From a virus: a stretch of 43,968 nt of DNA. Below the pieces are notes generated by a model. That model was given only the letters and a program-made list of their open reading frames with translations. It was not told where the DNA came from and searched no databases. The position numbers were made by a program, and so were the translations under genes. Shown piece after piece: positions 30,869-38,812 of this stretch; within the stretch, counting starts at the first letter, position 1, and each line of letters opens with the position of its first letter. The stretch is from the IMG/VR virus record IMGVR_UViG_3300034101_002951, positions 1-43,968 of that record. One strand, given 5' to 3'.

Positions 30869-32253
30869 TACGCCCTCAGCCCAGCAATCTTGGTTGCTGG
30901 GCTCACCGTGTACACGAACAGATCGAACTGGCTCAACGTGATCGAACCGCCCGGCGTGGTGACGGTGACGTCGGTGATGGTCGTGCCTCCAGGGCCCAAC
31001 GTGAGCGCGCTCAGGTCCGGGGTGAAGGCGATGATGCGCTTTCCGTCCTTGGAGACGGTCCAGCCCGGCGAGGGGATGGTGTCGTTGTCGAACCCAACCG
31101 ATGAAGTGTTCTGAAGGTGGATGCCGTACATGATGATCTTCGTCCCGCCGTTCACTGGGGTCGACCACTTGTCGACATCAGTGACAACCGGGAACGGCGG
31201 CGTGGGCACCGGAGTGGTGACCTGAATCGAGTTGGTGGTCCCGGCAACCGACGACATGTTCACGACCTCGAACTGGCTGAACGGCATCTTGTTGGCGAGC
31301 AGCGCGCCCAGGTCGTTGGACTTCTGCGGCCACGCCGGATCACACGGGCTCAAGAGGTTGGCCTTCTTGAAGTTCCGGTCGTACACCATCATCCCGTATT
31401 TCTGGAGGGTGCGCGCCAGGGCCTTCAGGGGGTTGTTGGGCAGCGTGGACAGGTCGAAGGTGGACTTGAGCCTCAGCACCATGCCGGCCTGGATGGGCGA
31501 ACCCGCCGACGTTCCGTCACCAGCACGCGCCGGCCAGGTGTAGGTCGTGCCGTAGTTCTCCAGCGACACACCCAGCATGTGTCCGAGGTCGCCGCTGTTC
31601 CCGCAATCGAGCAGATCCTCGTAGGTGAAGAAGAACGGAGCGATCGGGATGCGCGCCGCACACACCCCCACCGGCTGGTTGTTCGCGCTCAACGGCAGCG
31701 CGTAGGACGTCAGGTTCCAGGTCACGATGGACTCGCACGCCGTCGGATAACCGAGATACGAAAGCCCCCCGTTGTATCCGATGGCCTCGAGCAGCTCGTC
31801 GGTTTCCTCGCTCCAACAGATGGCATGACGATCCGACGCCGTGGGCCCCGAGCCGAGGGCAACGCGGTACTCAGTGCCGATGTTGAACAGGCTCTCGATG
31901 GGGCTGCGCTTGGTCGCCCCCTGCTGGCGAAGATCCGGCCAGAACAAGTGGGGGTTGTTGCCGGATTTCTGCGGCTGATCTGCGAACCACGTCGCGCGGC
32001 TGATGGGTCGAGTCTCCGGCCAGGCGTCGCTGAAGTAGTCGGCGGACCCGTTGGTGCCGATGTACGACGCATCCCAGTTGTCGGTCCCGAACGGGCTCCA
32101 GTGCAACCAGTCCTCACCATGGATCGACTCCAGCGCCGTGATGAGGTCGCCAGAGTTCGCCAGCGCCGGCAGCCCTGACACATCCTGGTAGTAGAAGGAC
32201 TGCCGCCAGTGGGTCCTGGCAGGACGATGGGGCGGGGTGCTGAAGGCGGGCAT
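30868..32253 (-). CDS. Tail-fibre-like protein with IPT/TIG domain
   Basis: 461 residues. The C-terminus (about 375-455: NGGTKIIMYGIHLQ...GPGGTTITDVTVTTPGG) is an IPT/TIG Ig-like fold. In the middle (about 255-310), the pattern GSPIQAGMVLRLKSTFDLSTLP...ARTLQKYGMMVYDRN recalls a segment of secreted bacterial surface or polysaccharide-active proteins. If so, the phage carries a host-derived glycan-related module. This, with its place after the nozzle gene, makes it the leading receptor-binding candidate. Confidence 0.7.
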   Translation of the reverse strand: MPAFSTPPHRPARTHWRQSFYYQDVSGLPALANSGDLITALESIHGEDWLHWSPFGTDNWDASYIGTNGSADYFSDAWPETRPISRATWFADQPQKSGNNPHLFWPDLRQQGATKRSPIESLFNIGTEYRVALGSGPTASDRHAICWSEETDELLEAIGYNGGLSYLGYPTACESIVTWNLTSYALPLSANNQPVGVCAARIPIAPFFFTYEDLLDCGNSGDLGHMLGVSLENYGTTYTWPARAGDGTSAGSPIQAGMVLRLKSTFDLSTLPNNPLKALARTLQKYGMMVYDRNFKKANLLSPCDPAWPQKSNDLGALLANKMPFSQFEVVNMSSVAGTTNSIQVTTPVPTPPFPVVTDVDKWSTPVNGGTKIIMYGIHLQNTSSVGFDNDTIPSPGWTVSKDGKRIIAFTPDLSALTLGPGGTTITDVTVTTPGGSITLSQFDLFVYTVSPATKIAGLRA

Positions 32254-34076
32254 CAGACTGACCTGTCCTCTCGATAGCCGATACTCATTCGATAGAGACG
32301 CGGCGCTTCAGTCGGCCCGGTCGACTTCAGGATGATGACCGGGTCCTGACACTCCTCGTCGAACTCCACTCGGTGGAAGCGCGGCTGGCCCCCGTCGGTG
32401 ACGGCGATCGTCTTGGTGGTGCCGACCCCCGACACTCCCTGCACCGTGATGTCCATGTTCCCCAGTCCCTGCACCACGACGTTGACCTCGCGGATCTTGG
32501 CGAACCGATTCCGGCCGATTGCCATGGGCTGACTCGTCCACTTCCACTTGTCGGCACCCCTGGTGTGGCTGAACATGTGGAACAGCGACGACGATCCTTG
32601 AGCCTGTTCCATGGAGGCGCCCCAGACCGTGCCGGTGCCCGATGCGGTGAAGTTCCCCAGGTCGACGCCGAAGTCGTCCTGCTCGGTTGTCGGGTAGACC
32701 CTCCACCAACCGCCTGTGCGCGTGTCCATGATCCAGTTGTACGGGGCGTACAGGAACGGGGCCTCGTAGGCGAAACGACCGAGTGGGGTATCGGGGCCAC
32801 GAAAGACGTAGCTGGACCAACTCGACTTGGTCCAGAACCTGCCCTCGAGCTTCGGCGAGAGCTTCTGTGCGTTGTCGGACCCGTTCCACGCGTACACACC
32901 GTCATTGGTGCCGTACACCATGCCGAGAGGAGTCATGGCGGGGTGGGTGGGATTGAAGCCGGCGGACTGGACCTGTGGGTAACGCGAGATCTGGGGGTTC
33001 AGGTCCAGCGCCCCGGACACCACGATCCCGCCGCCATTGGACATGACCAGTAGCAACGTCGAGGCGTTCAGCGAACCCACCGAAGCGACCATCGACGCCG
33101 TGCTGCCGTAGTCCAGGTTCGCGTAGTCGATCCCCTCGGCGTTCTGAATGGCGTTGACGCCGTGGTACCGGATCTGCTCGTCGCCGACGAAGAACGCCCC
33201 TTCGTTGGTGTTCGGTGCGAGCTGCGGGAAGGAACCGAACTCCGTGATGTCGGACTTGGTGGAGGTGAAGCACAGCCGGCCCTGATGGGTGAATGGCCGG
33301 CGTCGCCAGGCATGTGGGTACTCGTCATCCGTTGAGCCGCTACCTGATGGCAGAGATCCGTAGGTTCGCGTCGTCGGGTTGAGGGTCGTTGGGTCCGGGT
33401 AGACGACGGTCCGTCGCGTGGTCAACGCGACACCAGTGATCTGACGCTGGTAGGTGCTGTTGGTGACCAGGTGCTGGAACCCGAACGCGTCGAACGGGTC
33501 AACGGTTGAGCCGAGCCCGCTACTGAAGAACGTCCCATCTCCTCGCGCTGACTGCACCAGCGTCGCCCAGCCCGCTCCGTACGTCGGAATGGACGTCCCG
33601 GACACCGAACCCTGGACCGAGTCGAGCGTTGCCCACCGCTGCTTCTGCGCGTGGTACACGCGCGTTTGGTAGACGTACTGAGTGGTGCCCGAGTTGTTGA
33701 TGAACTGCCCCGTCACCACAGCCACGACGTCAGGGGGCTTCACGCTGGGACTCGACTTGTAGTACCCGTCGGCGTTGGGTCCGGCGCTGTCCCACAGGAA
33801 TCCCGGCCAGGCCAGGATGTCCATGATGCGGACGTTCTGGGGGTAGGAGATCGGCGGGGCGCCGCCAACGGCCAGATTTGCCGCAGCCGTGTTGAAGCGC
33901 AACGGAGCCGGCACCAGCCCGCCTTCCGGTGGCCCGACGCACCCCCAGGTCCCACCGAGCTGAGCCGTGCCCAGCTCAGAAGGCTGCTTGTAGGAAACGG
34001 CCCTCCAGCCCTGAGCGACGCCGGCCGTGAAGTCGTCGATGTCGATGTAGTTAGTCACCCCCTGGCCGGAAGCCAT
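32253..34076 (-). CDS. Tail nozzle / tubular-B-like protein
   Basis: 607 residues, beta-rich with repeated Trp/Gly/Tyr blades (DGVYAWNGSDN; GGWWRVYPTTEQD; GTVWGASMEQAQ), as in the beta-propeller nozzle proteins of podoviruses (P22 gp10, T7 gp12). The gene order with adaptor and portal fits. Its start overlaps the small upstream gene by 26 bases. Confidence 0.75.
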   Translation of the reverse strand: MASGQGVTNYIDIDDFTAGVAQGWRAVSYKQPSELGTAQLGGTWGCVGPPEGGLVPAPLRFNTAAANLAVGGAPPISYPQNVRIMDILAWPGFLWDSAGPNADGYYKSSPSVKPPDVVAVVTGQFINNSGTTQYVYQTRVYHAQKQRWATLDSVQGSVSGTSIPTYGAGWATLVQSARGDGTFFSSGLGSTVDPFDAFGFQHLVTNSTYQRQITGVALTTRRTVVYPDPTTLNPTTRTYGSLPSGSGSTDDEYPHAWRRRPFTHQGRLCFTSTKSDITEFGSFPQLAPNTNEGAFFVGDEQIRYHGVNAIQNAEGIDYANLDYGSTASMVASVGSLNASTLLLVMSNGGGIVVSGALDLNPQISRYPQVQSAGFNPTHPAMTPLGMVYGTNDGVYAWNGSDNAQKLSPKLEGRFWTKSSWSSYVFRGPDTPLGRFAYEAPFLYAPYNWIMDTRTGGWWRVYPTTEQDDFGVDLGNFTASGTGTVWGASMEQAQGSSSLFHMFSHTRGADKWKWTSQPMAIGRNRFAKIREVNVVVQGLGNMDITVQGVSGVGTTKTIAVTDGGQPRFHRVEFDEECQDPVIILKSTGPTEAPRLYRMSIGYREDRSV

Positions 34077-34317
34077 CAGACCTCCCCATGAGGAACTGCC
34101 ACTCGACCTCGAGTGCGCGGATCTCTGCCTTCAGCTTGATGATGTCGACGGTCAACGGCAGGACTGCGATGTCGGCGGATCGGTCGCGCGCCGACACCGA
34201 CGACTCTTCGGCCATTGAGTAGGACATCACTCGCGCCTCGCGTTCGGCGGCAACGAGCTCCCCGAGCTCGCGGTGAGCTCGGGCAAGTTGGTCAGTGAGG
34301 CTCTGAAGTCGACTCAC
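34051..34317 (-). CDS. Small coiled-coil protein
   Basis: 88 residues; GTG overlaps the previous TGA (GTGA). Two helices, residues about 2-30 and 50-78, rich in Leu, Glu and Arg. Position before the nozzle gene suggests a head or tail assembly helper. Confidence 0.7.
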   Translation of the reverse strand: MSRLQSLTDQLARAHRELGELVAAEREARVMSYSMAEESSVSARDRSADIAVLPLTVDIIKLKAEIRALEVEWQFLMGRSDGFRPGGD

Positions 34318-34769
34318 CGCTTGCGCCGGCTGACCGGCACCTTGGTCGGCTCGTCGGTGGGCAGGTCCTCGACGATCGCCGTCTCGGTGGGCTCGAACGA
34401 CGAGATGCGGGCCTGGAGGGCGTCGATCTGTCGCTGGAGGAGGCCGACGTCGGTGGTGTCCGTGACCTCCGGGGTGAGGCTGTCCCCGACCGGATCGTCG
34501 AGGATCGTCACGATCTTGGTGCCGTCCAGCGTGCTGGCCTCGAGCGAGGGGAGGTTGCCGGCGTACTTGATGAGGAACGTCTCGTGCGCCTCCTCGCGCT
34601 CCCGCCAGCGGTCGTAGTTGCGGAGCCCGGGGTCACCCATGAACGCCACCATGTAGGTCCAGGGGACGATGATCTCCTCCCCGGACGGGATCTCGACGAC
34701 CTCATGGGTGTCGAACACCTGCCGGAAGTCGACCTCTCCGATGTTCTTGATCTTGACGAGCTGTTCCAT
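34314..34769 (-). CDS. Head-completion-like protein, unknown
   Basis: 151 residues from ATG 34769, preceded by GAGGAGA; the upstream extension to 34811 is not used. N-terminal beta (LVKIKNIGEVDFRQVFDTHEVVEIPSGEEIIVPW) then a helical, acidic tail ending in RRKR. The opening resembles small head-closure proteins, but I cannot name it. Confidence 0.7.
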   Translation of the reverse strand: MEQLVKIKNIGEVDFRQVFDTHEVVEIPSGEEIIVPWTYMVAFMGDPGLRNYDRWREREEAHETFLIKYAGNLPSLEASTLDGTKIVTILDDPVGDSLTPEVTDTTDVGLLQRQIDALQARISSFEPTETAIVEDLPTDEPTKVPVSRRKR

Positions 34770-34809
34770 GTGAGCGTCTCCTCGTGGAAGGTTGGTAGAG
34801 GGATGGTAC

Positions 34810-34853
34810 ACGACGAAGGGTCACCACCCCGGGAGGTGATGACCCTTCGTCGT
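34810..34853 (-). terminator. Long hairpin after capsid genes
   Basis: ACGACGAAGGGTCA pairs with its exact complement at 34840-34853, 14 bp, with a further short inverted repeat inside. There is no T-run. In the 102-base gap after the decoration gene it probably limits readthrough, keeping capsid and decoration mRNA more abundant than tail mRNA. Confidence 0.65.
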
Positions 34854-34871
34854 CTGGAGGATGGGTGCTGG

Positions 34872-35297
34872 CTACTGGCGCGAGACCTGCACGTAGCAGG
34901 ACACCAGCACGCCGGCCAGGCCCTCGGCCTCCAACAGGAAGCCAACGCTGACGGCATCGTTGGTGTTCGGGTTGGCAGCCACCTGGCCACCCGACGTCGT
35001 CGAGAAGCCCGCGTACTGCGCCACACCGGCCCCCGAGGACTGCACCTGCGTGGTGCCGAGGACCGTCACCTGGACGATGTCGCCGGAGGTCGCCGCGTTG
35101 TTGGCGACACCGATGACCGGGTCCGTGGTGGCGGCAGCGGCGACGACCGTCAGTGCGCCAGCGGACTGCTGGATCTTGACGATCTGGCCCCTGCCGACCG
35201 TTCCCCCGGCCTGGTACTCGCGGATCACCGGGGTGTCGCTCGACACCGCGGTGTACCCGTAGGCACCCTTCGGGTTGCGGATGATGGGATCGCTCAT
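34872..35297 (-). CDS. Capsid decoration protein
   Basis: 141 residues; CGGAGGTCACTGAG precedes ATG. Small, Val/Ala/Thr/Gly-rich beta protein (GRGQIVKIQQSAGALTVVAAA; DIVQVTVLGTTQV), like capsid-cement or DUF2190-type proteins, directly downstream of the major capsid gene with a 15-base gap. Confidence 0.8.
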   Translation of the reverse strand: MSDPIIRNPKGAYGYTAVSSDTPVIREYQAGGTVGRGQIVKIQQSAGALTVVAAAATTDPVIGVANNAATSGDIVQVTVLGTTQVQSSGAGVAQYAGFSTTSGGQVAANPNTNDAVSVGFLLEAEGLAGVLVSCYVQVSRQ

Positions 35298-35312
35298 CTC
35301 AGTGACCTCCGA

Positions 35313-36290
35313 TCACAGAGCCGTGAAGGCGCCCTGGAGGCGCGGGTTGGAACAGATCGTGTTGCCGGCCCAGAGGACCTTCGCCACCATCGCGTCCTGG
35401 TTGATGGGGGTCTGGAAGTCCTCCACCGCCATGTCGGCACGGGGGCTGACGACGATGTTCCACCAGTTCTCGTTCAGGAAGTAGGCCCGGCCGTTCGAGC
35501 CCGAGCCGGCGTCGACCTGCTCGTCCTGCACGATCGGGACGTTGTTGAACAGGAGGTTGGTGAACCCCGCCTGGGCGAGGATCTCGTCGGAGCCGGTTGC
35601 CGGCACCGCGATCGGGTACGCAGCGGTCGGGCCGCCCGTGCCGTAGATCAGCTCCCAGAACTTGTTGTAGAACGCCCGCCGGCCGACGATGAGCGTGGGG
35701 TGCTCACGACCGATGGTCAGGGCGCTGAACACGTCGTTCATCAGCTTCGGGGTGACCGAGCCCAGGGCCGTCGAGGAGTCGATCTTCGACTTCCAGAACG
35801 TGCTGGCGGAGTTGAGGCCGCCGTAGGACCCGCTGTCCTTGATGCCGTCGCGGAGACCCTCCATCTTCTTGACGTCGGTCGAGCTGCCGGCGTACAGGTC
35901 CGCGCCCAGCGAGTTGACGAAGTCGCGCTTCGCCAGGTCGAACTGGGTGGTGATGAGGTTGGCGATCGACTCCGGCGAGTCCACCTTGATGAGGGTGAGA
36001 CCGTCGATGGCGACCGTCGTGGCGTACTGCTTCCAGTCCCACTTCGCGTTCTTGATGACATCGAAGGGGGCGACGTTGATGACGTCGTACCCGGTGTACG
36101 CCTGGGTCTGCTGCGGCTTGCCGTACTGGACGGGCAGCTCGATCTGGTAGCCCCCCTGGACCTGCTTCTTGGCTGCCTTGTTCAGCCGGAACCACAGGGC
36201 GTTGCTGTCGTACACGGCCTCGATGATCTGCGGCATGATGTACCGCCGCGCGATCGAGGTGACCGTGTCGGTGCCGATCGTCGATGGCAT
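35313..36290 (-). CDS. Major capsid protein
   Basis: 325 residues, HK97-fold type by pattern: helical N-arm (TSIARRYIMPQIIEAVYDSNALWFRLNKAA), long spine helix (ESIANLITTQFDLAKRDFVNSLGADLY), then TLIVGRRAFYNKFWEL and C-terminal WWNIVVSPRADMAVEDF. It lies between scaffold and decoration genes. AAGGAGGAGACC before the ATG is the strongest ribosome-binding site in the late arm. Confidence 0.9.
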   Translation of the reverse strand: MPSTIGTDTVTSIARRYIMPQIIEAVYDSNALWFRLNKAAKKQVQGGYQIELPVQYGKPQQTQAYTGYDVINVAPFDVIKNAKWDWKQYATTVAIDGLTLIKVDSPESIANLITTQFDLAKRDFVNSLGADLYAGSSTDVKKMEGLRDGIKDSGSYGGLNSASTFWKSKIDSSTALGSVTPKLMNDVFSALTIGREHPTLIVGRRAFYNKFWELIYGTGGPTAAYPIAVPATGSDEILAQAGFTNLLFNNVPIVQDEQVDAGSGSNGRAYFLNENWWNIVVSPRADMAVEDFQTPINQDAMVAKVLWAGNTICSNPRLQGAFTAL

Positions 36291-36370
36291 GGTCTCCTCC
36301 TTGGGGCTTCAACCCCTTGGTGTTGTGGATGGGTTGTCACCCCGGGAAGGAGAGTTGGTCGAAAGGTTAC

Positions 36371-37198
36371 TCAACCTTCGGCCAGATCCTTGGCAAGTTC
36401 GTTCACCATCGCAGCGAACGCTTCCTCCGGGTTCAACGGAGCTGCCGACTTGGTTCGGGGAGCAGTGGCCCCCTTGGAGCTGAGAGAGCCGGCGCGTGCC
36501 TTCTTCTGGGCGAGGGTCGCTGCCTCTCCGGCGGCCTGCTCGGCGGTCAACGACATGGCCTGCTCGCGGAACTCGGGTGTCGCCCAGTACACGGTTTCCA
36601 GCGCCTGCTCGAACACCGATCGGGGGTTGCCGAGCCCGTTCTTCTGGGCCAGGAACGCCACGATGCCGGCATCCTCGGTTGCCCGGGTCAGTCGCGAGAG
36701 GTCGTCGTCATTGAGACCGAGACGTTCAGCGACACCTGAGCGCGCCTCTGCGAGGGCATCAGCGAGTTGGGCTTCCTGTCGGGCGGCTTCGAGCTGTCGC
36801 TGCTCGTAGGTGGCGCGGGTGAGCTGGTCGAGGTAGGTCTCAACCTGCCCGAACCGCTGCTCCACGTACTGAGCCAGTCGCGGATCGAGCGTCTCGTCCG
36901 GGTCGAGCCCGTACTGAGGCTGCTGCGGAACAGGCTGCTGGACGGGCTGCTGCTGCTGGACATACAGCGCCTCCTGGACACGCGCCATCTGGTCGGGAGT
37001 GAGGTTCTCGACCCAGTCGATGACACCGCGTACGTCCTCGACGTTGTAGCTGCGATCACCGAACTCGATGGTTGCGGGGGCCTCCGGGGCCTCGAACTCA
37101 GCAGCGGGCTCCTCCGCTACCGGAGGGGTCTCGATCGCTTCGTCGGCTTGCTCGAAATGCGCCTCGAGGGCTTCATCCTGGGGAAGGAGTTCATCCAT
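36371..37198 (-). CDS. Scaffolding protein
   Basis: 275 residues, acidic N-terminus, a Gln/Pro linker (about 80-95: QQQQPVQQPVPQQPQ), long coiled coil (about 107-160), and a conserved-looking basic C-terminus. Composition and place just before the capsid gene identify it as scaffold. Its ATG overlaps the preceding stop by eight bases. Confidence 0.85.
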   Translation of the reverse strand: MDELLPQDEALEAHFEQADEAIETPPVAEEPAAEFEAPEAPATIEFGDRSYNVEDVRGVIDWVENLTPDQMARVQEALYVQQQQPVQQPVPQQPQYGLDPDETLDPRLAQYVEQRFGQVETYLDQLTRATYEQRQLEAARQEAQLADALAEARSGVAERLGLNDDDLSRLTRATEDAGIVAFLAQKNGLGNPRSVFEQALETVYWATPEFREQAMSLTAEQAAGEAATLAQKKARAGSLSSKGATAPRTKSAAPLNPEEAFAAMVNELAKDLAEG

Positions 37199-37535
37199 TG
37201 ATTTGTCCGTTCAACATCCGCCGGAGTTCATCCGGGTTGGGCATGGTGGGTCGCCCCTGGAGGCCGCCCATCTGGGTGGGCGGGAGACCACCCATGGCGG
37301 GGGCTCCCATCCCGCCCATCCCCATCGGGGACTGGGAGATGCCAGGGGGCACTGCGGTCAGGCCGGCCTGCGCCATCTGGTCGATCGGCTCCCGCAGCTT
37401 CCCCACGATGCCGGTCTCGAGCCCGGTGATGAAGTCCCAATCGGGGTCATCAGTGAGCTTGAGCTCGGAGATCTGCCCCAGCATCTTGCGGAGCATCTCC
37501 GACATCGTGTTCGACTGTCGGGTACCTGCGGCCAT
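37191..37535 (-). CDS. Small Met/Gly/Pro-rich head protein
   Basis: 114 residues. Helical first half (SEMLRKMLGQISELKL...LREPIDQMAQAGL) then a flexible Met-Gly-Pro stretch (MGMGGMGAPAMGGLPPTQMGGLQG). It overlaps the scaffold start and is probably a head-assembly accessory. Confidence 0.7.
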   Translation of the reverse strand: MAAGTRQSNTMSEMLRKMLGQISELKLTDDPDWDFITGLETGIVGKLREPIDQMAQAGLTAVPPGISQSPMGMGGMGAPAMGGLPPTQMGGLQGRPTMPNPDELRRMLNGQING

Positions 37536-37538
37536 GGA

Positions 37539-37691
37539 TCAGGACGGGTCGTGCTGGGTGCCGGAACCGGACTTGACGCCCTTCTCCTTGACACCCGAGG
37601 CGGCACCCTGGCCGAACTTGTTCTGGGAGGTGTGGCCGGTGCGCTTCACCGAAGCGTTGCCGGTCTTGGATGTGAGGCTGGACTTGGGCAT
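37539..37691 (-). CDS. 50-residue basic protein
   Basis: ATG 37691 behind AGGAGTGACCCAC; stop at 37539, 3 bases before the next gene. Encodes a Ser/Lys/Gly-rich peptide beginning MPKSSLTSKTGNASVKR. Short, basic and disordered; perhaps a head-interior or DNA-associated peptide. Confidence 0.65.
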   Translation of the reverse strand: MPKSSLTSKTGNASVKRTGHTSQNKFGQGAASGVKEKGVKSGSGTQHDPS

Positions 37692-37710
37692 GTGGGTCAC
37701 TCCTGACTCG

Positions 37711-37732
37711 CTGTCCACAGTGTAGTGGACAG
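37711..37732 (-). promoter_or_regulatory. Inverted repeat centred on a -10 box
   Basis: CTGTCCAC (37711-37718) and GTGGACAG (37725-37732) flank AGTGTA, which on the minus strand is TACACT, a plausible -10. The -35 is poor. A repressor or activator site over a promoter for scaffold and capsid genes is the likely reading; a transcript hairpin is the alternative. Confidence 0.5.
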
Positions 37733-37763
37733 TAGGGGAAATGTTGGGGATAACCGGGTAGAA

Positions 37764-38507
37764 CTAGATCGAGTTGAACGAGCCGGCCAGGTCCGAGACC
37801 CACCAGCTCCCGGTGGTGGAAAGGTCGCCGTCATCCCCGAACAGGGTGACGACGGGATCTGGGATGCCAGAGGGGCGATCCCGGAGCGTCGTTCGCGTGG
37901 CGCGCGATGGCGTTGCGAACCAGAAGCCGTTCTGGGTCGAGTTCGTCTGAGCAGTGAGAAGGATCGGAACGGGGGTCCCCCCCGTGAGGTCGGTGAGCGG
38001 AGTCACGCCGTCACTCTGGACAGGGGGGTTCGCGACGTTGATGTTGGTCGTGTACGCCGTGAAGATGGCCGGAGACGATCCGCTGACCGACGTGTAACCC
38101 AGCGCCCCAGTCGAGAAGTTCTGCCCAACCGCCACTTCACCGAAGATGGACTGGACCGCCGAGTTGATCGAGATGCGCTGACCGATGAAGTCCTTGCCGT
38201 GGGTCGTCGCATCGGTCATGTCGATCACGAACTCAGGGGGCGCAGCAGCGGCATTGGCCGGGAACTTCCAGATGCCGTTCCGATGGGTGATCTGATCGAC
38301 GAGGAGGATGAACTTGTTGTCGAAGGTGCCGGCTGGGGCGACGAGGGCAGCCGGGAACGGCGATGTGTTCGGGTTCCAACCGAAGTCCTCGGTGGGGTAC
38401 GGGACGAGCGCGCTGACCGGGTACAGGCCGCCGCCAGCGGTGCCCTCCATCTTGGAGTCGAATCGAAGCGGATTGCCCTCTGCCCGGTACCAGTTGCCCA
38501 GTGACAT
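37764..38507 (-). CDS. Virion protein with repeated QTxxxNGxW motif
   Basis: 247 residues, beta-rich. Two copies of the same pattern are seen, LLVDQITHRNGIWKFP (about 68-83) and LLTAQTNSTQNGFWFAT (about 183-199). They mark a duplicated domain of the kind found in phage head-decoration and fibre proteins. Starts on the previous stop (TGATG). Confidence 0.7.
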   Translation of the reverse strand: MSLGNWYRAEGNPLRFDSKMEGTAGGGLYPVSALVPYPTEDFGWNPNTSPFPAALVAPAGTFDNKFILLVDQITHRNGIWKFPANAAAAPPEFVIDMTDATTHGKDFIGQRISINSAVQSIFGEVAVGQNFSTGALGYTSVSGSSPAIFTAYTTNINVANPPVQSDGVTPLTDLTGGTPVPILLTAQTNSTQNGFWFATPSRATRTTLRDRPSGIPDPVVTLFGDDGDLSTTGSWWVSDLAGSFNSI

Positions 38508-38776
38508 CAGAACCTCGCCAGAACCTGGATCTCGGCGCCTGTCGACGCGCAGTAGGTCCAGAGCTCGTCACCGACCAGGTCGATCGCCATGGTCTCCCCG
38601 TTGGCCAGGAGGTAGCCAGTGGACGCTGACACGGTGTTGTTGCCCCCGAGGTAGACCGCCTGTCCGGAGGCGTTGCGAACCGCCAGAGCGTTCGGGACCT
38701 TGGCGGTGCCGGCAGGAGCGTTCACCTTGAGAGGGGAAGTGCCGGAGTTGTTGCAAGTGTGACGAAACGCCCTCAT
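38507..38776 (-). CDS. Small beta-rich head protein
   Basis: 89 residues from ATG 38776, with GGCAGGATAG upstream; an upstream ATG (38794) is less likely. Thr/Ala/Gly-rich beta pattern (LAVRNASGQAVYLGGNNTVSASTGYLL) like capsid decoration or head-fibre base proteins. Confidence 0.7.
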   Translation of the reverse strand: MRAFRHTCNNSGTSPLKVNAPAGTAKVPNALAVRNASGQAVYLGGNNTVSASTGYLLANGETMAIDLVGDELWTYCASTGAEIQVLARF

Positions 38777-38812
38777 GTCTCTATCCTGCCACATTCATGG
38801 TGGAGAGAGGGT

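Noticed and set aside
34584-36809. 741-codon open frame on the plus strand
   Set aside because: It lies antisense to capsid, decoration and scaffold genes; high GC keeps opposite frames open, and its translation has the Val/Arg/Asp-rich look of a shadow.
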